From contig JAFMOC010000086.1 in assembly GCA_019802505.1 (NCBI GenBank), positions 124,001-188,000 on the forward strand: a DNA stretch of 64,000 nt, read 5' to 3'. Numbering within the stretch: the first letter of the stretch is position 1; every line of letters starts with the position of its first letter. Shown here piece by piece: positions 10,164-22,192 of this stretch. Source of the stretch: Corydoras sp. C115. Its lineage: Eukaryota; Chordata; Actinopteri; Siluriformes; Callichthyidae. The notes under the pieces are model-generated. The model was not told where the DNA came from. It was given only the letters and a program-made list of their open reading frames with translations, and did not search any database. The translations under genes and the position numbers were made by a program.

Positions 10164-11703
10164 CAGTCATGGCCAAAAGTTTTGAGAATGACACAAATAT
10201 TTTATTTTCACATGATCTGCTGCCCTCTAGTTTTTATGTGTTTGTCAGATGTTTTTTCTCACATACAGAAATATAATTGCAATCATATTATGAGTAACAA
10301 AAGCTTTTATTGACCGTTCAATATTTGCAGTGTTGACCCTTCTTCTTCAGGACCTCTGCAATTCTCCCTGGCATGCTCTCAATCAACTTCTGGACCAAAT
10401 GCTGACTGTAGCAGTCCATTCTTGCACAATCAATACTTGCATTTTGTCAGAATGTGTAGGTTTTTGTTTGTCACCCGTCTCTTGATTGACCACAAGTTCT
10501 CAATGGGATTAAGATTTGGGGAGTTTCTAGTCCATGGACCCAAAATCTCTATGTTTTGTTCACTGAGCCATGTAGTTATCACCTTTGCTTTATGGCAAGG
10601 TGCTCCATCATGCTGGAAAAGGTATTGTTGATCACCAAACTGCTCTTGGATGGTTGGGAGAAGTTGCTCTCGGAGGACATTCTGGTACCATTCTTTATTC
10701 ATGGCTGTGTTTTTAGGCAAGACTGTGAGTGAGCCGATTCCCTTGGCTGAGAAGCAACCCCACACATGAATGGTTTCAGGATACTTTACAGTTGGCATGA
10801 GATAAGACTGGTGGTAGCGCTCACCTTGTCTTCTCCGAATAAGCTGTTTTCCAGATGTCCCAAACAATCGGAAAGGGGATTCATCAGAGAAAATGACTTT
10901 ACCCCAGTACTCAGCAGTCCACTCCCTGTACCTGTTGCAGAATATCAGTCTGTCCCTGATGTTTTTTCTGGAGAGAAGTGGTTCTTTGCTGCCCTCCTTG
11001 AGACCAAGCCTTGCTTCAAGAGTCTCCACCTCACAGTGCATGCAGATGCACTCACACCTGCCTGCTGCAATTCCTGAGCAAGCTCTGCACTGCTGGTAGC
11101 CCGATCCTGCAGCTGAAACACTTTTAAGAGATGGTCCTGGCGCTTGCTGGTCTTTCTTGGGCGTCCTGGAGCCTTTTTGGCAACAATGGAACCTCTCTCC
11201 TTGAAGTTCTTGATGATGCGATAGATTGTTGACTGAGATGCAATCTTTCTAGCTGCGATACTCTTCCCTGTTAGGCCATTTTTGCGCAGTGCAATGATGA
11301 CTGCACGTGTTTCTTTAGAGTTAACCATGGTTAACAGAAGAGAAACAATTATGCCAAGCACCAGCCTCCTTTTAAAGTGTCCAGTGGTGTCATTCTTACT
11401 TAATCATGACAGATTGATCTCCAGCCCTGTCCTCATCAACACCCACACCTGTGTTAATGGAGCAATCACTGAAATGATGTTAGCTGGTTTTTTTTTAAGG
11501 CAGGGCTGCAAATGAAGTTGAAATGTGTTTTGGAGGATAAAGTTCATTTTCTAGGCAAATATTGACTTTGCAATTAATTGCTGTTAAGCTGATCACTCTT
11601 TATAACATTATGGAGTATATGCAAATTGCATTATAAAAACTGAAGCAGTAGACTTTGTAAAAATTAATATTTGTATCATTCTCAAAATTTTTGGACATGA
11701 TTG
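10164..11703 (-). mobile_element. Tc1-like DNA transposon, near complete
   Basis: A 1.54-kb element bounded by TA at 10162-10163 and 11704-11705. The ends are inverted repeats: CAGTCATGGCCAAAAGTTTTG at the left matches the complement of the right end with a few mismatches. One transposase gene lies on the minus strand in two frames. Because the left TA belongs to the SINE's target duplication, the Tc1 arrived after that SINE. Confidence 0.93.
10430..11328 (-). pseudogene. Tc1-like transposase, frameshifted
   Basis: The likely start is the ATG at 11328 (MVNSKETRAVIIALRKNG). The first part (to about 10980) has the paired-like DNA-binding region with two helix-turn-helix units (GKSIAARKIASQSTIYRIIKNF and a GRPRK hook). 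A one-base frame change near 10976-10985 splits KNHFSPEK from the correct PLLSRKNIRDRL frame. The second part carries the DDE catalytic domain: IFSDESPF, QHDGAPCHKA and NPIENLW supply the two aspartates and the glutamate. The usual D before LNPIENLW is N here. The C-terminal tail is also short. It is inactive as it stands. Confidence 0.9.
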
Positions 11704-11705
11704 TA

Positions 11706-12599
11706 TATGTTTTTATTCATATATTACAAAACATTTCTGGACTTTCTTTTATTTTACATCTAAGATTGGTACATGCTGTAATCATGAGATTCAGATGAGT
11801 GTTATTTCTCTAACATTGACTCCATGTGACATCTCGCCTCTTGCCATCCCCACACTGACAACTAGGTTGCATGCAACCTAGTTAAGCTGTACTAAACACT
11901 TCCATCCTGGCATTTTCTGCTTCACTGCTACCTTGGATCCAACTTGGGTCCCTGAAGCAGTGGCCAAAAATGTGCATTCCCGATGGAAAATATGCTTGGT
12001 ATGTCCACCGGTGTATTGTCTTGAATTTAGGCATCAATGTAACATGCCGAACCACAAAAATAATTACAGACAGGATTGCCAAAAAAAACCCTGTTTTTAA
12101 TTTATAGAGTTCATAATTAGGCTGACGTGGAACTATAGACATACAAAAACTATAACAATCACAATTTTTCAGTATGCCCCCTACCTCTCTGTGTTCACAA
12201 AAGCAGATCCACCATCGAAATCTATAAGATATGTATTATGTAATCTAAAAAATCATATCAAAAAACAGAAAATATTTAAAAGATAAAGATAATATAAAAA
12301 CCCAAAACCTAACAAATACGAAGCTGTATATTATAGTTGTGGGTAATCTGCAATCAAATGCCGAGTTGTAAAAGAGAAAGTTTAATTTGCTTTATGGCAC
12401 GGCGACACCAGGACATAACAACATTTCTATAGATGGTTTTTAGACTGTTCGTGCCGACCGAGTGGTAAACATAAAGGAGGAGTGCTCATTTTGCTCGTTA
12501 ATAACAGCTGGTGTTACTCCAGTCACATAACCATCAAGAAACATGTCTGTTGTCCTCACGCTGAGCCGCTGGCTGTAGGAATTAGACCGTATTTGTCTC
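11706..12599. other. No recognised feature
   Basis: AT-rich DNA without a recognised gene. The stretch from about 12400 becomes more GC-rich and may be the front of the gypsy relic that follows. Confidence 0.35.
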
Positions 12600-12794
12600 C
12601 TACTTTCCCGCCTGCCACGCCCTCATCATTTTATCACTTCCTATAAATACCCCAAGTTCCTCTACCACGTTGCCAGATTGTCTGACTGTACCTTCGTGTA
12701 TTCGTGTCCAATCCAGCGTTCTCCTGTTCTGATCATCTGTGTACTGACCTCCTGCTCCATTCCTGGTTGTATTGTGGTAGAGTTCACCGTACAA

Positions 12795-13205
12795 TTTAAT
12801 ACGCTGGCATCCGAGTCAGGCTGGAATGATGTTGCCTTGAAGGGGGCTTTCCGTCGTGCTTTAAATGAGCGTCTTAAGGACGAGCTCGCGACACGGGATG
12901 ACCCCACCAACCTGCAAGGACTTATTGACCTGGCTGTGCGAATTGACAACCGCCTCCGCGAACGCCAGCGAACCCCAGGCATCAACCAAGCCTCACACCT
13001 CAACCCAGAGACCACCAGTCATACCTCTACTGGCTCTCCTGTTACTTCTCCGGCTGAACCTATGCAGATTGGGCGCTACCATCTTTCTACGGAGGAACGC
13101 AACCGCCGGATCCGAGCAGGACTATGTCTCTACTGCGGCGGGGCAGACCATCGACGAGCAGAATGCAAGCTCCGCTTAAATGGGGGGACCCTTCAGTCAA
13201 AGTGA
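12795..13205 (+). pseudogene. Gypsy gag C-terminal part
   Basis: The frame reads SGWNDVALKGAFRRALNERLKDELA and ends with the zinc knuckle CLYCGGADHRRAEC (C-x2-C-x4-H-x4-C). The N-terminal half of gag is missing. The downstream frame gives the protease site ALVDSGAETNLID at about 13233-13270. Confidence 0.8.
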
Positions 13206-13479
13206 GTACGATGTGCCGGTGGCACTCTTGAGGTATCAGCCCTGGTGGATTCTGGCGCTGAGACTAATCTCATCGATCTAAATTTCGCCCGTAAAGCAGG
13301 TTTTATTTTCGAGGCCCTGTCTAGCCACATTCACTGTCTAGCTCACATCACTCACACGACTTCACCAGTTCGCATGGCCACGGCGGGTAACCATATGGAA
13401 TCCATCAGATTGTCTATCATCCAGTCTTCCCGTTCCCCAGTGGTGCTTCGACACGCCAGTATTCCCTCAGTAGACCTGA

Positions 13480-13620
13480 ACGTCAGGCTATGGAGGTTTA
13501 CATCACCGAATGCCTGGCCGCGGGGCTTATCCGTCCATCCTCTTCGCCCCTCGGAGCGGGGTTCTTCTTTGTGGATAAGAAAGATAGCACTCTAAGGCCC
13601 TGCATTGATTACACGCACCT
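13480..13620 (+). pseudogene. Gypsy RT N-terminal fragment
   Basis: The frame reads MEVYITECLAAGLIRPSSSP and FFFVDKKDSTLRPCIDYTHLN, the first conserved blocks of gypsy reverse transcriptase. It stops abruptly at unrelated sequence; the YVDD-type block is absent. Confidence 0.75.
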
Positions 13621-13885
13621 TAACACTGGTCTCACTGGAAGCACGAAAATTGTCGTCGTGCGTGTGTGCACGCAAATCCCCCGCTCCCCTGCAGTGCGCC
13701 ACTTAGTGTCCATTGTTACCAATGAGCCAGAGCGCCGCTAGAGAAATTCCCAACCCCCTTTATCTAAAGTTTTTGTAACTTACAAACGCACGCTGTACTC
13801 TTCAGACAGAGTAAAAGCGTTTAATTATGCGTTAATGTAACAGTCAGTTTTGAGAAATGATTTTAGTGTTTTTAGAGTCTCCTTG

Positions 13886-14470
13886 GTCGATGCTTCTGGT
13901 GGCCCACATTGAGACGGGATGTTGAGGAATATGTCGCTGCCTGCTCAAATTGCGTCCGATGCAATGCCTCTCATCAGCCACCTGCCGGTCTTATCCAGCC
14001 TCTTCCCATACCCGGCCATCCTTGGTCCCATATTGCATTGGACTTTGTCACGGGCCTGCCTGAATCCCATGCTACGACTACTATACTCACCATCGTCGAC
14101 CGTTTCTCCAAGGCCGTCCATCTTGCTGCTCTGCCAAAGTTTCCAACCGCCTTGGAGACCTCTTATGTCCTTATCGACCAGATATTTCGAATCCATGGCA
14201 TCCCTTTGGACATTGTTTCGGATTGAGGCCTCAGTTTACCTCCAGAGTCTGGCGTACTTTCTGTGAAAGTCTGGGAGCCTCCGTCAGCCTCTCCTCCGGC
14301 TTCCATCCCCATTCAAACGGCCAGTCCGAGAGGGCTAATCAAGGAGTTGAGGCCACCCTGTGACGAGTCTCTGAACAAAACCCAAGGTCTTGGAGCACCC
14401 ACCTTCCCTGGGTGGAATATGCCATTAATTCTCACCAATCTGCGGCTACTGGACGCTCCCCCTTCGAAGT
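13886..14470 (+). pseudogene. Gypsy integrase fragment
   Basis: Begins FWWPTLRRDVEEYVAACSNC, the second half of the H2C2 finger, then PWSHIALDFVTGLP with the first catalytic aspartate and HGIPLDIVSD with the second, followed by a stop. The next pieces are in other frames (SPRGLIKE..., a damaged glutamate region). Confidence 0.75.
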
Positions 14471-14575
14471 TTCCCTGGGATACCAACCTCCTCTCTTTCC
14501 TGAACAGGAACTCGTGGTGGCGAGTGCTATCCTTAATGCTGTTGCATGCTGAGGCAGCAGATTGGAGGTGGCTAA

Positions 14576-15165
14576 TGCCAACAGACTGAACAAACTGATC
14601 CATAAGGCTTGTAACGTGGGTGTGGAGATTTATTCGCTGAGGGCAGTGTCAGAGAGGAGGATGCTGTCCAAGTTGAAGGCCATCATGGGCAATGCCTCTC
14701 ACCCACTGTACGACACACTGGTCAGACAAAGGAGCACATTCAGTTTAAGACTCAGTCCACCCAAATGCACCACAGAGTGCCACAGGAGGTCATTCTTACC
14801 TGTGGCCATCAAACTCCTCACTCAGTAAAACAACTTTTATGTGCTATAACGTAATCATGATAATTATTAAAATGTGCAATATTATAGTATTCTAACATTT
14901 GCCATGCAGTGAACTACATTTTAAAATTTTATATTTTTAAAAAATATTACATACTGCACACATGCCACTTTACTTTCACTTTAAATTAACTATGCCAATT
15001 TACTTTAACATTATTGCATATTTTTGGTACTTTTAGTTTAATTATACTGCGCTTATTGTAAATTTTTAATTTCTACTTTTGTATATATAAACATGACTAA
15101 TATAGAATCTGTAAAAACTGCAATTTTCCCCCGAGGATTAATAACGTATTCTGATTCTCATTCTG
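14576..15165 (+). mobile_element. L2/CR1-type LINE 3' end
   Basis: A short frame ANRLNKLIHKACNVG ... ERRMLSKLKAIMGN ... HRRSFLPVAIKLL, stop at 14826, is the C-terminal end of a fish L2-like ORF2. After about 300 bases of AT-rich 3' untranslated sequence comes CCCCCGAGGATTAATAACG and TTCTGATTCTCATTCTG, a usual terminus of such LINEs. The copy is 5'-truncated and joins directly to the gypsy relic. Confidence 0.75.
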
Positions 15166-15717
15166 CAACAGCACAAAGGAAGTAGATAAGGTAATAAATC
15201 TCTGCCAAAGGGGAAAATGCCGGAGTGGCAAAAGACTAAGAGGGTCATGTGGATTGTCTCCAAGTGCAATATAAAAAAAAAAAGTCTGTCTAATCAAAAA
15301 TAGATATATTAATTCAGTTTAGTCATTTGGGTGGAAATCCCTCTGAATGTACTCAGAGGTAATTCTGCCTACTCAAATAGCAGACAGAATTAAAAACAGT
15401 GCTGTTTGTGACTTTGGTACTACTAATTATAGTATTATAACTAGAAGTGGCAGAGACTGCAGATTATCTAGTCAAGAGGGCTTCCTTAAATAGCAACATT
15501 TTAGCTGCACACTCTCTATTAATAGTAAAATGAGTGAGAAGGTGAAATGCCAGCACTGACTTTCCCAAATTAACAACTCAACAAACTTTAACCTGAGCTC
15601 CACATCTTCATGTTTTTCTACAAGGATTATTTTGTTAATAAATTAATCTACTTTTAAAGATCATTTAACACTCACAAACACAAAAAAAGAAGGCTGTTGC
15701 GAAGTTGAGAAGCCATG
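15166..15717. other. No recognised feature
   Basis: AT-rich sequence with no recognised gene or repeat. Confidence 0.4.
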
Positions 15718-16040
15718 GTGTTCCCCATGCCCATCCAGGGGAGAATGTTTGGGGCGCTGGGGAGATAGATACACCCAGGACAGGGCGCCTGTCTATCTAT
15801 AAATCTATTGCTGGGCTCACTTACTCACACATACACAAACACAAACACTCTCCATATGGGGTAATTTGAAGAATTCAATTGACCTTTACCCATGTTTTTG
15901 GACTGTGGGAGGAAACCAGAGAACCCGGAGGAAACCGGAGGAGATGGGGAGAACACAGAAACTCCACCCAGATTGGGATTCGAACCGGAATCCCTAGTGC
16001 TGAGAGGTGAACGTGCTAACCACTAAGCCACGTGCCGTCC
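15718..16040 (-). mobile_element. SINE copy, tail-truncated
   Basis: Head (ACTAAGCCACGTGCCGTCC, B box as GATTCGAACCGG in reverse) and body are present; the 3' tail beyond GGGGTTCCCC-like sequence is missing. There is a short local duplication (CTATCTATAAATCTATTG). Confidence 0.85.
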
Positions 16041-16372
16041 TGTTGTAGTGTATGTAATGATTTATTAGTATATGCTGTGTAAAAGAGAGATCCAAAAAAA
16101 TTTCACCACCTAGGTTTTTTACAGATGAACTGGTATAAACTCAGACATCTCAGTAAAAATCTTGTTTAATTTGTCCTGGGATCCAACTAAAAGTGTCCCA
16201 GTTTTATCAGAATTTACCAACAGAAAATGATTTCACATTAACTTTTTAATTTCTTTAATGCAGCTTTTAAGATTATTGATTAAATAAACATCATTAGGAT
16301 TGGTTAAAAGAAACAACTGTGTGAAATCCACCTAAAGAACTAATTCTATGTTTGCAAATAATTGATTTGAAT

Positions 16373-16686
16373 GGGGGCGGCACGGTTAGCACCTTTGCCT
16401 CTCAGCACTAGGGATTCACGGTTCGAATCCCCACGTGGGTTTCCTCCAGGTTCTCTGGTTTCCTTCCACAGTCCAAAAACATGGATCAAGTCAATTGAGT
16501 TCTCCAAATTGCCCCATATAGAGTGTGTATGCGTGTGTGTCTGTGTGAGTGAGTGTGTGCCCAGCGATAGATTGGCACCCTATCCTGGGTGTATCTGTCC
16601 AGCGCCCGAAACTTTCTCCCCTGGATGGGCATGGGGAACCCCCTGCGACCCTAACATAAGATAAAGCAGAAGAAAATGGATGGATG
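16373..16686 (+). mobile_element. SINE copy, near full length
   Basis: Starts GGGGCGGCACGGTTAGCACC (a small deletion in the A-box region), has B box GGTTCGAATCCC and ends AAATGGATGGATG. A possible imperfect target duplication is ATAATT..TTGAA on both sides. Confidence 0.88.
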
Positions 16687-17365
16687 CATAATTTGAACAG
16701 AAGCATGTACAAGGATCTCTGTACTGACCCTTGTGGAACACCATAGTTTATTTTTGCAAAGCCAGAATATTCATCATATACAAGGATAAAGTGGATAAAG
16801 TAATAATTTTTGCCAACTGTTTTGTCTTTAAACAATATTATTAGGTAACAAATATAGTTTCATGTGTAATCTGCTGCAGTTGTGATAATTCTTATTTACT
16901 GATAATGCAGTTTAACAATCATGTTTCAGCTGTTTGTCTTGTCATGTGATCATCCTTTGTAAATTTAAAAGCCCTTCCTTCCTGCGTTACATTCCTGTCG
17001 TGTTGTGGCATTGTCAGATTTCACCCGGTGTCTTCTGCACTAAAAGACTACATTTCATATACTTTTAGTTCTGGACTCAAGCCATGGCACCATCAGGATG
17101 TGACAATAGGCAGTAAGTACAAAAGCAATTCAATGGGTCTATGATTGCAATTGCAGAGATGAGGAGAGTAATTAAAATTACACAAACATGTTTTATCAAA
17201 TGATGATATATATATATTGCAATTTACAAATAAAATATACTTAACTCTTACATTTCTTTAATTGTTCATGTACTTACCTTACATCTGAGTCTGAGAACTG
17301 TTACTGAGAACTGAGTCTGAGAACTTCACTTGGAGGTGAAGATGCTAAATGCAAAAAGTAATTCA
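16687..17365. other. Unclear; possible old LTR
   Basis: The stretch 16929-17105 (TTTAAAAGCCC box, then TG...CA-like ends) has the look of a gypsy LTR but lacks a target duplication. The rest shows nothing recognised. Confidence 0.25.
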
Positions 17366-18500
17366 TGCGTGCTGCCGCCAGAGCGATAAAAAGCGTCTTA
17401 GCACTGAATTAACCCAGGAGGCGTGGATAAGTGAGTCCATTTATTGAGAAAGCATGAACATAAGCACTGGCAATGCATGACATCTGAAACAATGCCGGTC
17501 TAAGAGCGAAACGGAAACATGAAGAAAATAAACTGAAACCATACCATGTGACAAACAAAAAGCAACCAATGGAAATAACAAATTAATTAACTAAATAAGA
17601 AACATTTAACAAAAATACCTAAATGAAAGGTAAAACAGGTGAGGAGTGCCTAGCACTCCTTACAGTCCTCCCCCACAAAAAATGAGTGACTCAGGAGGAC
17701 CAGGCAACAAAGTAAGGATACGACAACAGGGGGTCTGCACTGAGGGATAACCGTTCGTACAGGTGGGGTATAAGGCAGGCCGAAGAGTGTACCGACAGTC
17801 CCAGATTCGACTGAGGGCCAGGTACGCTGAAAGAGCGAGGATCTGTGTTCTCCGTCTCCCTCTCCTTCGCCTCCTGGACACAAAACACAGCTGCCAGAAT
17901 CCCAGCACAAAGGACAGACATCACACACAACACAATCTAGGATATTTGTGACACACACACAGGAGGAGAACGACACTGGGGAACACCACTGACAGAAGCA
18001 CACACCTCAGACACCCCACAGACAAAAGAACGCTCACTCTCCCCAGACTGCACACACACACCACAGGGACAGCAGGGACAGCAGATACAGCATGGCTGAG
18101 CCCTGCCTCTGTGCCCTGCCACTGGGATGGCGGTTGATGAGGTTGGGGCACTTAATTGCACACCCGGCTGCAGCCAGAATGAGGAGAAAAAATTTAAACT
18201 TTCCACAATATACTCCAAAAAAGTCATTTGTGACCGGCATTTTGTCATGTGCGCTGCCACGAGAGCATTGAAAAGCCCTGTAGCACTGTATGATCCCAAT
18301 TTATTGAGTCGATTCCCAACAAAACCATGAACATAAGCATGGGCAATGCATGACAACTGAAACAATGCCGGTCTGAGGATGAAATAGAAACAGAAAGAAT
18401 ATTAACTGAAACCAGACAAACAAAACCAAACAAAGAAAAAAACAAACTAATTAACTAAATGAAACATAAAACAGGTGAGGTGTGCTAAGGACTCCTTACA
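17366..18500 (-). mobile_element. Short non-autonomous LTR-like element
   Basis: Two diverged direct repeats of about 250-300 bp (17366-17662 and about 18249-18500) share CATGAACATAAGCA, GGCAATGCATGACA, CAATGCCGGTCT, ACAGGTGAGG and end CTCCTTACA. On the minus strand each starts TGTAAGGAG and has an AATAAA signal. A purine-rich TGTGGGGGAGGAC lies just before the low-coordinate repeat, where a 3' polypurine tract should be. The interior of about 590 bp has no gag or pol. No matching target duplication was found (ATTCA against TACTG). Confidence 0.55.
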
Positions 18501-18929
18501 TACTGCTGAAAGAATTTGGTCAATGTATATTGCATTGTCTTGTATATATCAACTTTATTAACTTGTGTTGAAGTGCCAATGCTTTCTAACATTTCGGACA
18601 TTAAAACACATTATAGTGACTAAACTTAGGTGCTGTGATGTCTGTTATTTCTGACAAAACAATTTCTTCTAACTGAAGAAAGATCACAATATTTTCTCAA
18701 AATCCCTCTCTAGATTGTTGAACAGTGTGGCCAAACTTTGAGCACACTTTGACACACTACAAAGTTGGCAAGCAAATAGGATTAGGCATTGAGAATTAAT
18801 GATATTCTGGCAGGTGGGCAGGTTTTCAAATGTAAACGTCAGCTCGTTTTAGCAGGTAATACAAAACTGTCAGAAAGCACTTAAAATGCTACCTCTCATC
18901 TATAGAACTGAAGTATATTTATTTTCTTT

Positions 18930-18930
<1 letters not shown>

Positions 18931-18979
<49 letters not shown>

Positions 18980-18988
18980 AACACACAC
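18931..18988. repeat. (TC)n(AC)n microsatellite
   Basis: About 30 bases of CT repeats are followed by CA repeats with one interruption. Confidence 0.95.
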
Positions 18989-20079
18989 ACAGTTTCTTAG
19001 TGCACTAGGCTGATTCTTATGTTGATCCTTTTCTTGGTTCAATACAAATCTAATGAATTTCGACAGATTGGTCTATTTTGCTGTCTTGCTTGCTACCTTG
19101 TCACTGCCAGATAATTTCATTGCTACATTACCTCATTAGGGATAATTAGTACAGGATTGGTAGTTGGTTATAGAAAATAGATCAAAATCCTCTAGTATTT
19201 GCTGCAAATAAACCTGTTTAAGGTCACGTATTTTGCACTTGGAGTTGCAATAATAGTGCAGTGTTAAGTGTTCTTAATTTACGGCCTAAAGGTTCTGAAT
19301 TTTATTCCCATATATGACATGGTTATTTCTTTGTGAACTATGTATTTTTTCTATGTCCTCTGCATATCCTAAATCACCTACTACAATACTGGGCAATATA
19401 GTAGGTAAAACAGTAGGCAAGAAAACACATTGTGATATCCTAGAATAAATATGCTATTTTGGACTCAGCGGTAGGTTTCTTTGGAGCTCCAGCTGTGGCT
19501 AAAAAAATCTCAAAGCTTCTAAAATATGTGTGTTTTAAGCAGACACTTTAAACATACTGTGATACAAAAAATTAAAATGGTTTATTACAGCAATACAACT
19601 GCTATGCTCATGCATATCAGGATTTGCATGTCAAAAATAAAACACATAACAAATATAGCTCTTAGGCCTGCCAATAAACCCGAGCTTGTATCAGACCCTG
19701 ACATCAGTGTGAATTGCTGGGCTTAAGAAAGGGAACTTCTGCTGTGTATAAAGCAGGGAAATCCTAGTGTACCTTGCGAAATAAAAACGTCAGTCTTATG
19801 CTTACTAGGAAGAATCAGAAACGCAAACAAATGATAGCTGGGATGATAGCTATTTACATGTAAATGATGTGTTTCTGTTGTTAGTAGTAATTTCACTGTT
19901 ATTGAGCAGCACTGTCACACACGCTTATATTTTGTTGACTGTCTATAGCTTTAATTACAGCATAGATTCACTGTGACATCATTTACACAAGCTTCTGCAA
20001 TGTCACATCATTTATTACGGTCTAGATTTGCATGGAATTTTCCCCAAGATCTTGTAATGGTAATGGAAGATTTGGATCA
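18989..20079. other. No recognised feature
   Basis: AT-rich DNA without recognised genes or repeats. Confidence 0.4.
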
Positions 20080-20330
20080 ATGCACATTCTACTTCTCCAG
20101 TGCATCATAAAGATTCACAATAGGGCTGATATTTTATGATCCCTGAATCACAATATGAGCCTGATGAATCTTGGCATTGTCATTTTGGAAAATGCCAGTG
20201 CCATCAGGGGAGAAGAAATCTACTGATAGAATAACCTAGCCGTTGATGAACCTAGACCTGACCAACTGCAGCAACCCCAGATCCTGGTTAAATCCAAGTG
20301 GTAATCTTTCTTTTGGCCAGGCAGTGTATT
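20080..20330 (-). mobile_element. Tc1-like transposon remnant
   Basis: Ends with the inverted-repeat type end CTTTTGGCCAGGCAGTGTATT. The inside, for example CTTGGCATTGTCATTTTGG, GCCAGTGCCATCAGGG and GACCTGACCAACTGCAGC, corresponds (in reverse) to part of a fish Tc1-like transposase gene. Most of the gene is deleted and the left end is missing. Confidence 0.7.
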
Positions 20331-21427
20331 ATGGTGGTGTAATATTGCACCATAACTGGATCTAAAATTACATAATGCCTGCTACACAGTATGCAAATGC
20401 ATTAGGTGAAAATGGATGGTATATTTGAAGACACAGAAAATCCTATAGCAAAAAATGCTTTTTCTTTGAGTATACTGAGATTTGTCTATGCATGTTGTGA
20501 ATGTTTTATTTAAATACATGTACATATTTCAAATATGTTAAAAATGTATTAATTCCATTGTTTGTTCAGATCAATTAAATACAATACTTTTTTAATGATA
20601 ACATAGTTTTATTACATACCTAAAACATGAAGTCCACTTAATTAAATTTAATTTAATTTCATAAGAAATTTATGTCACAACAGGCCTCTGGCTGTAGTAC
20701 TGAAGAACAGCAAGGCAAAATAAAATAAAAAAATAACAAAATTATATATTTAAAACACAAAAGAGGAACATTTGCAAAATGCAGACTGTCACATGACTTA
20801 AGCGACTCAAACCCAGCAACACTGGGAGAAGGGAAGAAGAAAATGAAAATACACCTTAACACCTTGAACATACAGTATGTTTTGTATGACTATGGACAGT
20901 GCAGCTCCACTTAAAATAAATAGAATTTAAGATAAAAGGTTCAAAAGTATAATGTTCAAAGACATTTCTTAAAGCAAACTACTAGAACAATAAAGCATAA
21001 ATGGAGACAAACTAAATTAGAAGTATTTAGGATTGCATGAAAGGACCATATGACTGTGCACTTAGGATTGCAACTAGGATTAAATATTATTTCAAATTAA
21101 TAGAGAACAACAAAAGCAACCAGCAATTCTCTTTAGTACTATTGCTAAACTAACGCTTTGTATGCTTCTAAATCAGATTCACAGGTTCAGTTACAGTTAA
21201 ACAGCAATTCATACAATTTTATGAATTGTATTTAATGATAAAATTAAAAACATAAGAATTAAATCATGTAAGACATTGTATAGTTTAATCAAGTCAATAC
21301 TCAACAATCAATGAAAAAATAATTGATAAGGAAGTCATAAAAAACAAGATTTAAATATCTTTAACCCCAAATGTGAAGAGGCAGCTAATCCATACATTCA
21401 AAGACAAACATAAACTATGATGTTCTA
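20331..21427. other. No recognised feature
   Basis: AT-rich DNA; nothing recognised. Confidence 0.4.
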
Positions 21428-21645
21428 CTAGTGTAATGGGACTACTTCTATTTCCCTTACATATGGTCCCATTGGGTTCAACTTGAAAAACTTGGAATTA
21501 GCTTTTCACTCTTATGCAGATAACACACAGTTGTCGGCTTAACCTAATCATGTTTATTTATTCAGTAAGATTGGGTCTGCATTAAGGAAATCAAAGCATG
21601 GATGTCAAATAAGTTCTTGCCTCTAAATTCTGATCCAGGGTACTG
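21428..21645 (+). pseudogene. L2-clade reverse transcriptase fossil
   Basis: One frame reads LAFHSYADNTQL, the RT catalytic block with YADD changed to YADN, and about 28 codons later IKEIKAWMSNKFLPLNSD, the next conserved L2 block. Stops interrupt it. Confidence 0.7.
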
Positions 21646-21859
21646 GTCCAGGGACTAAAACTGTTAAACTGAATTTATTTTATGTCAACCAAATATAACA
21701 AAAGCAATATAAATTACTTCAGGGAATGTGCACACCTTACATACCAACAGACAATACCTCAAATGTACACGTGGCCCCTACAAACAGGAACATACTGCAG
21801 AGGTCACATTGCTCTTATTATGCAGTGTAGCAACGTTTTTCCTCAGAGAGTGCGCACTT

Positions 21860-22192
21860 GTGTCTGCATGAGTTTTCTACACCCACAGTACAAAAACATG
21901 GATTCAACATATAGTGGGTGCTCTAATCTGATTTTTTTCAAATGTACTTTCTTTAAATACACTATTTTAATTATTTTACTTTTATTTATTTTAAATGGCT
22001 TTCATTATTTTCATTACTTTGTAAAGCACTTTGAATTGCTTTTGTATGAATGGTGCTCTTTAAATAAACTTGCCTTGCCTTGCCTATATTGCCCCTATAT
22101 GTGTGCCCAATAATAGATTGGCACCCTGTCCTGGGCGTATCTGACCAGCGCATACAACGGTCTCCCCTGGACGTGACCCTAGAAGAGGATTA
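21860..22192 (+). mobile_element. SINE copy interrupted by an L2 3' end
   Basis: Body part 21860-21926 (GTGTCTGCATGAG, CCCACAGTACAAAAACATGG) and later part 22085-22192 (GTGTGCCCAATAATAGATTGG to GAAGAGGATTA) are one SINE split by the L2-type end between them. It is older and more diverged than most copies. Confidence 0.7.
21940..22084 (+). mobile_element. L2-type LINE 3' end with CCTTG repeats
   Basis: Contains GTAAAGCACTTTGAATTGC and GGTGCTCTTTAAATAAAC, ending in TTGCC repeats, a typical fish L2 3' terminus. It lies inside a SINE. Confidence 0.65.

Larger units (their letters stand above)
12600..14575 (+). mobile_element. Degenerate Ty3/gypsy relic
   Basis: A plus-strand series of gypsy pieces in the normal order: a possible LTR end with CCTATAAATACCCC near 12641, gag, protease, the start of RT, then integrase. 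RNase H and most of RT are missing. Between 13620 and about 13885 there is sequence that does not fit gypsy and looks inserted. No LTR pair or target duplication could be defined. It is the oldest-looking gypsy element of the window. Confidence 0.75.

Noticed and set aside
16929..17105. Possible solo LTR (TGTTTGTC ... GATGTGACA with TTTAAAAGCCC)
   Set aside because: No target duplication and no second copy in the window; only noted as a possibility.
17650..18365. Cysteine-rich open frames on the minus strand
   Set aside because: They overlap in different frames, have CA/GT-rich low-complexity sequence and no known motif; they lie inside the short LTR-like element.
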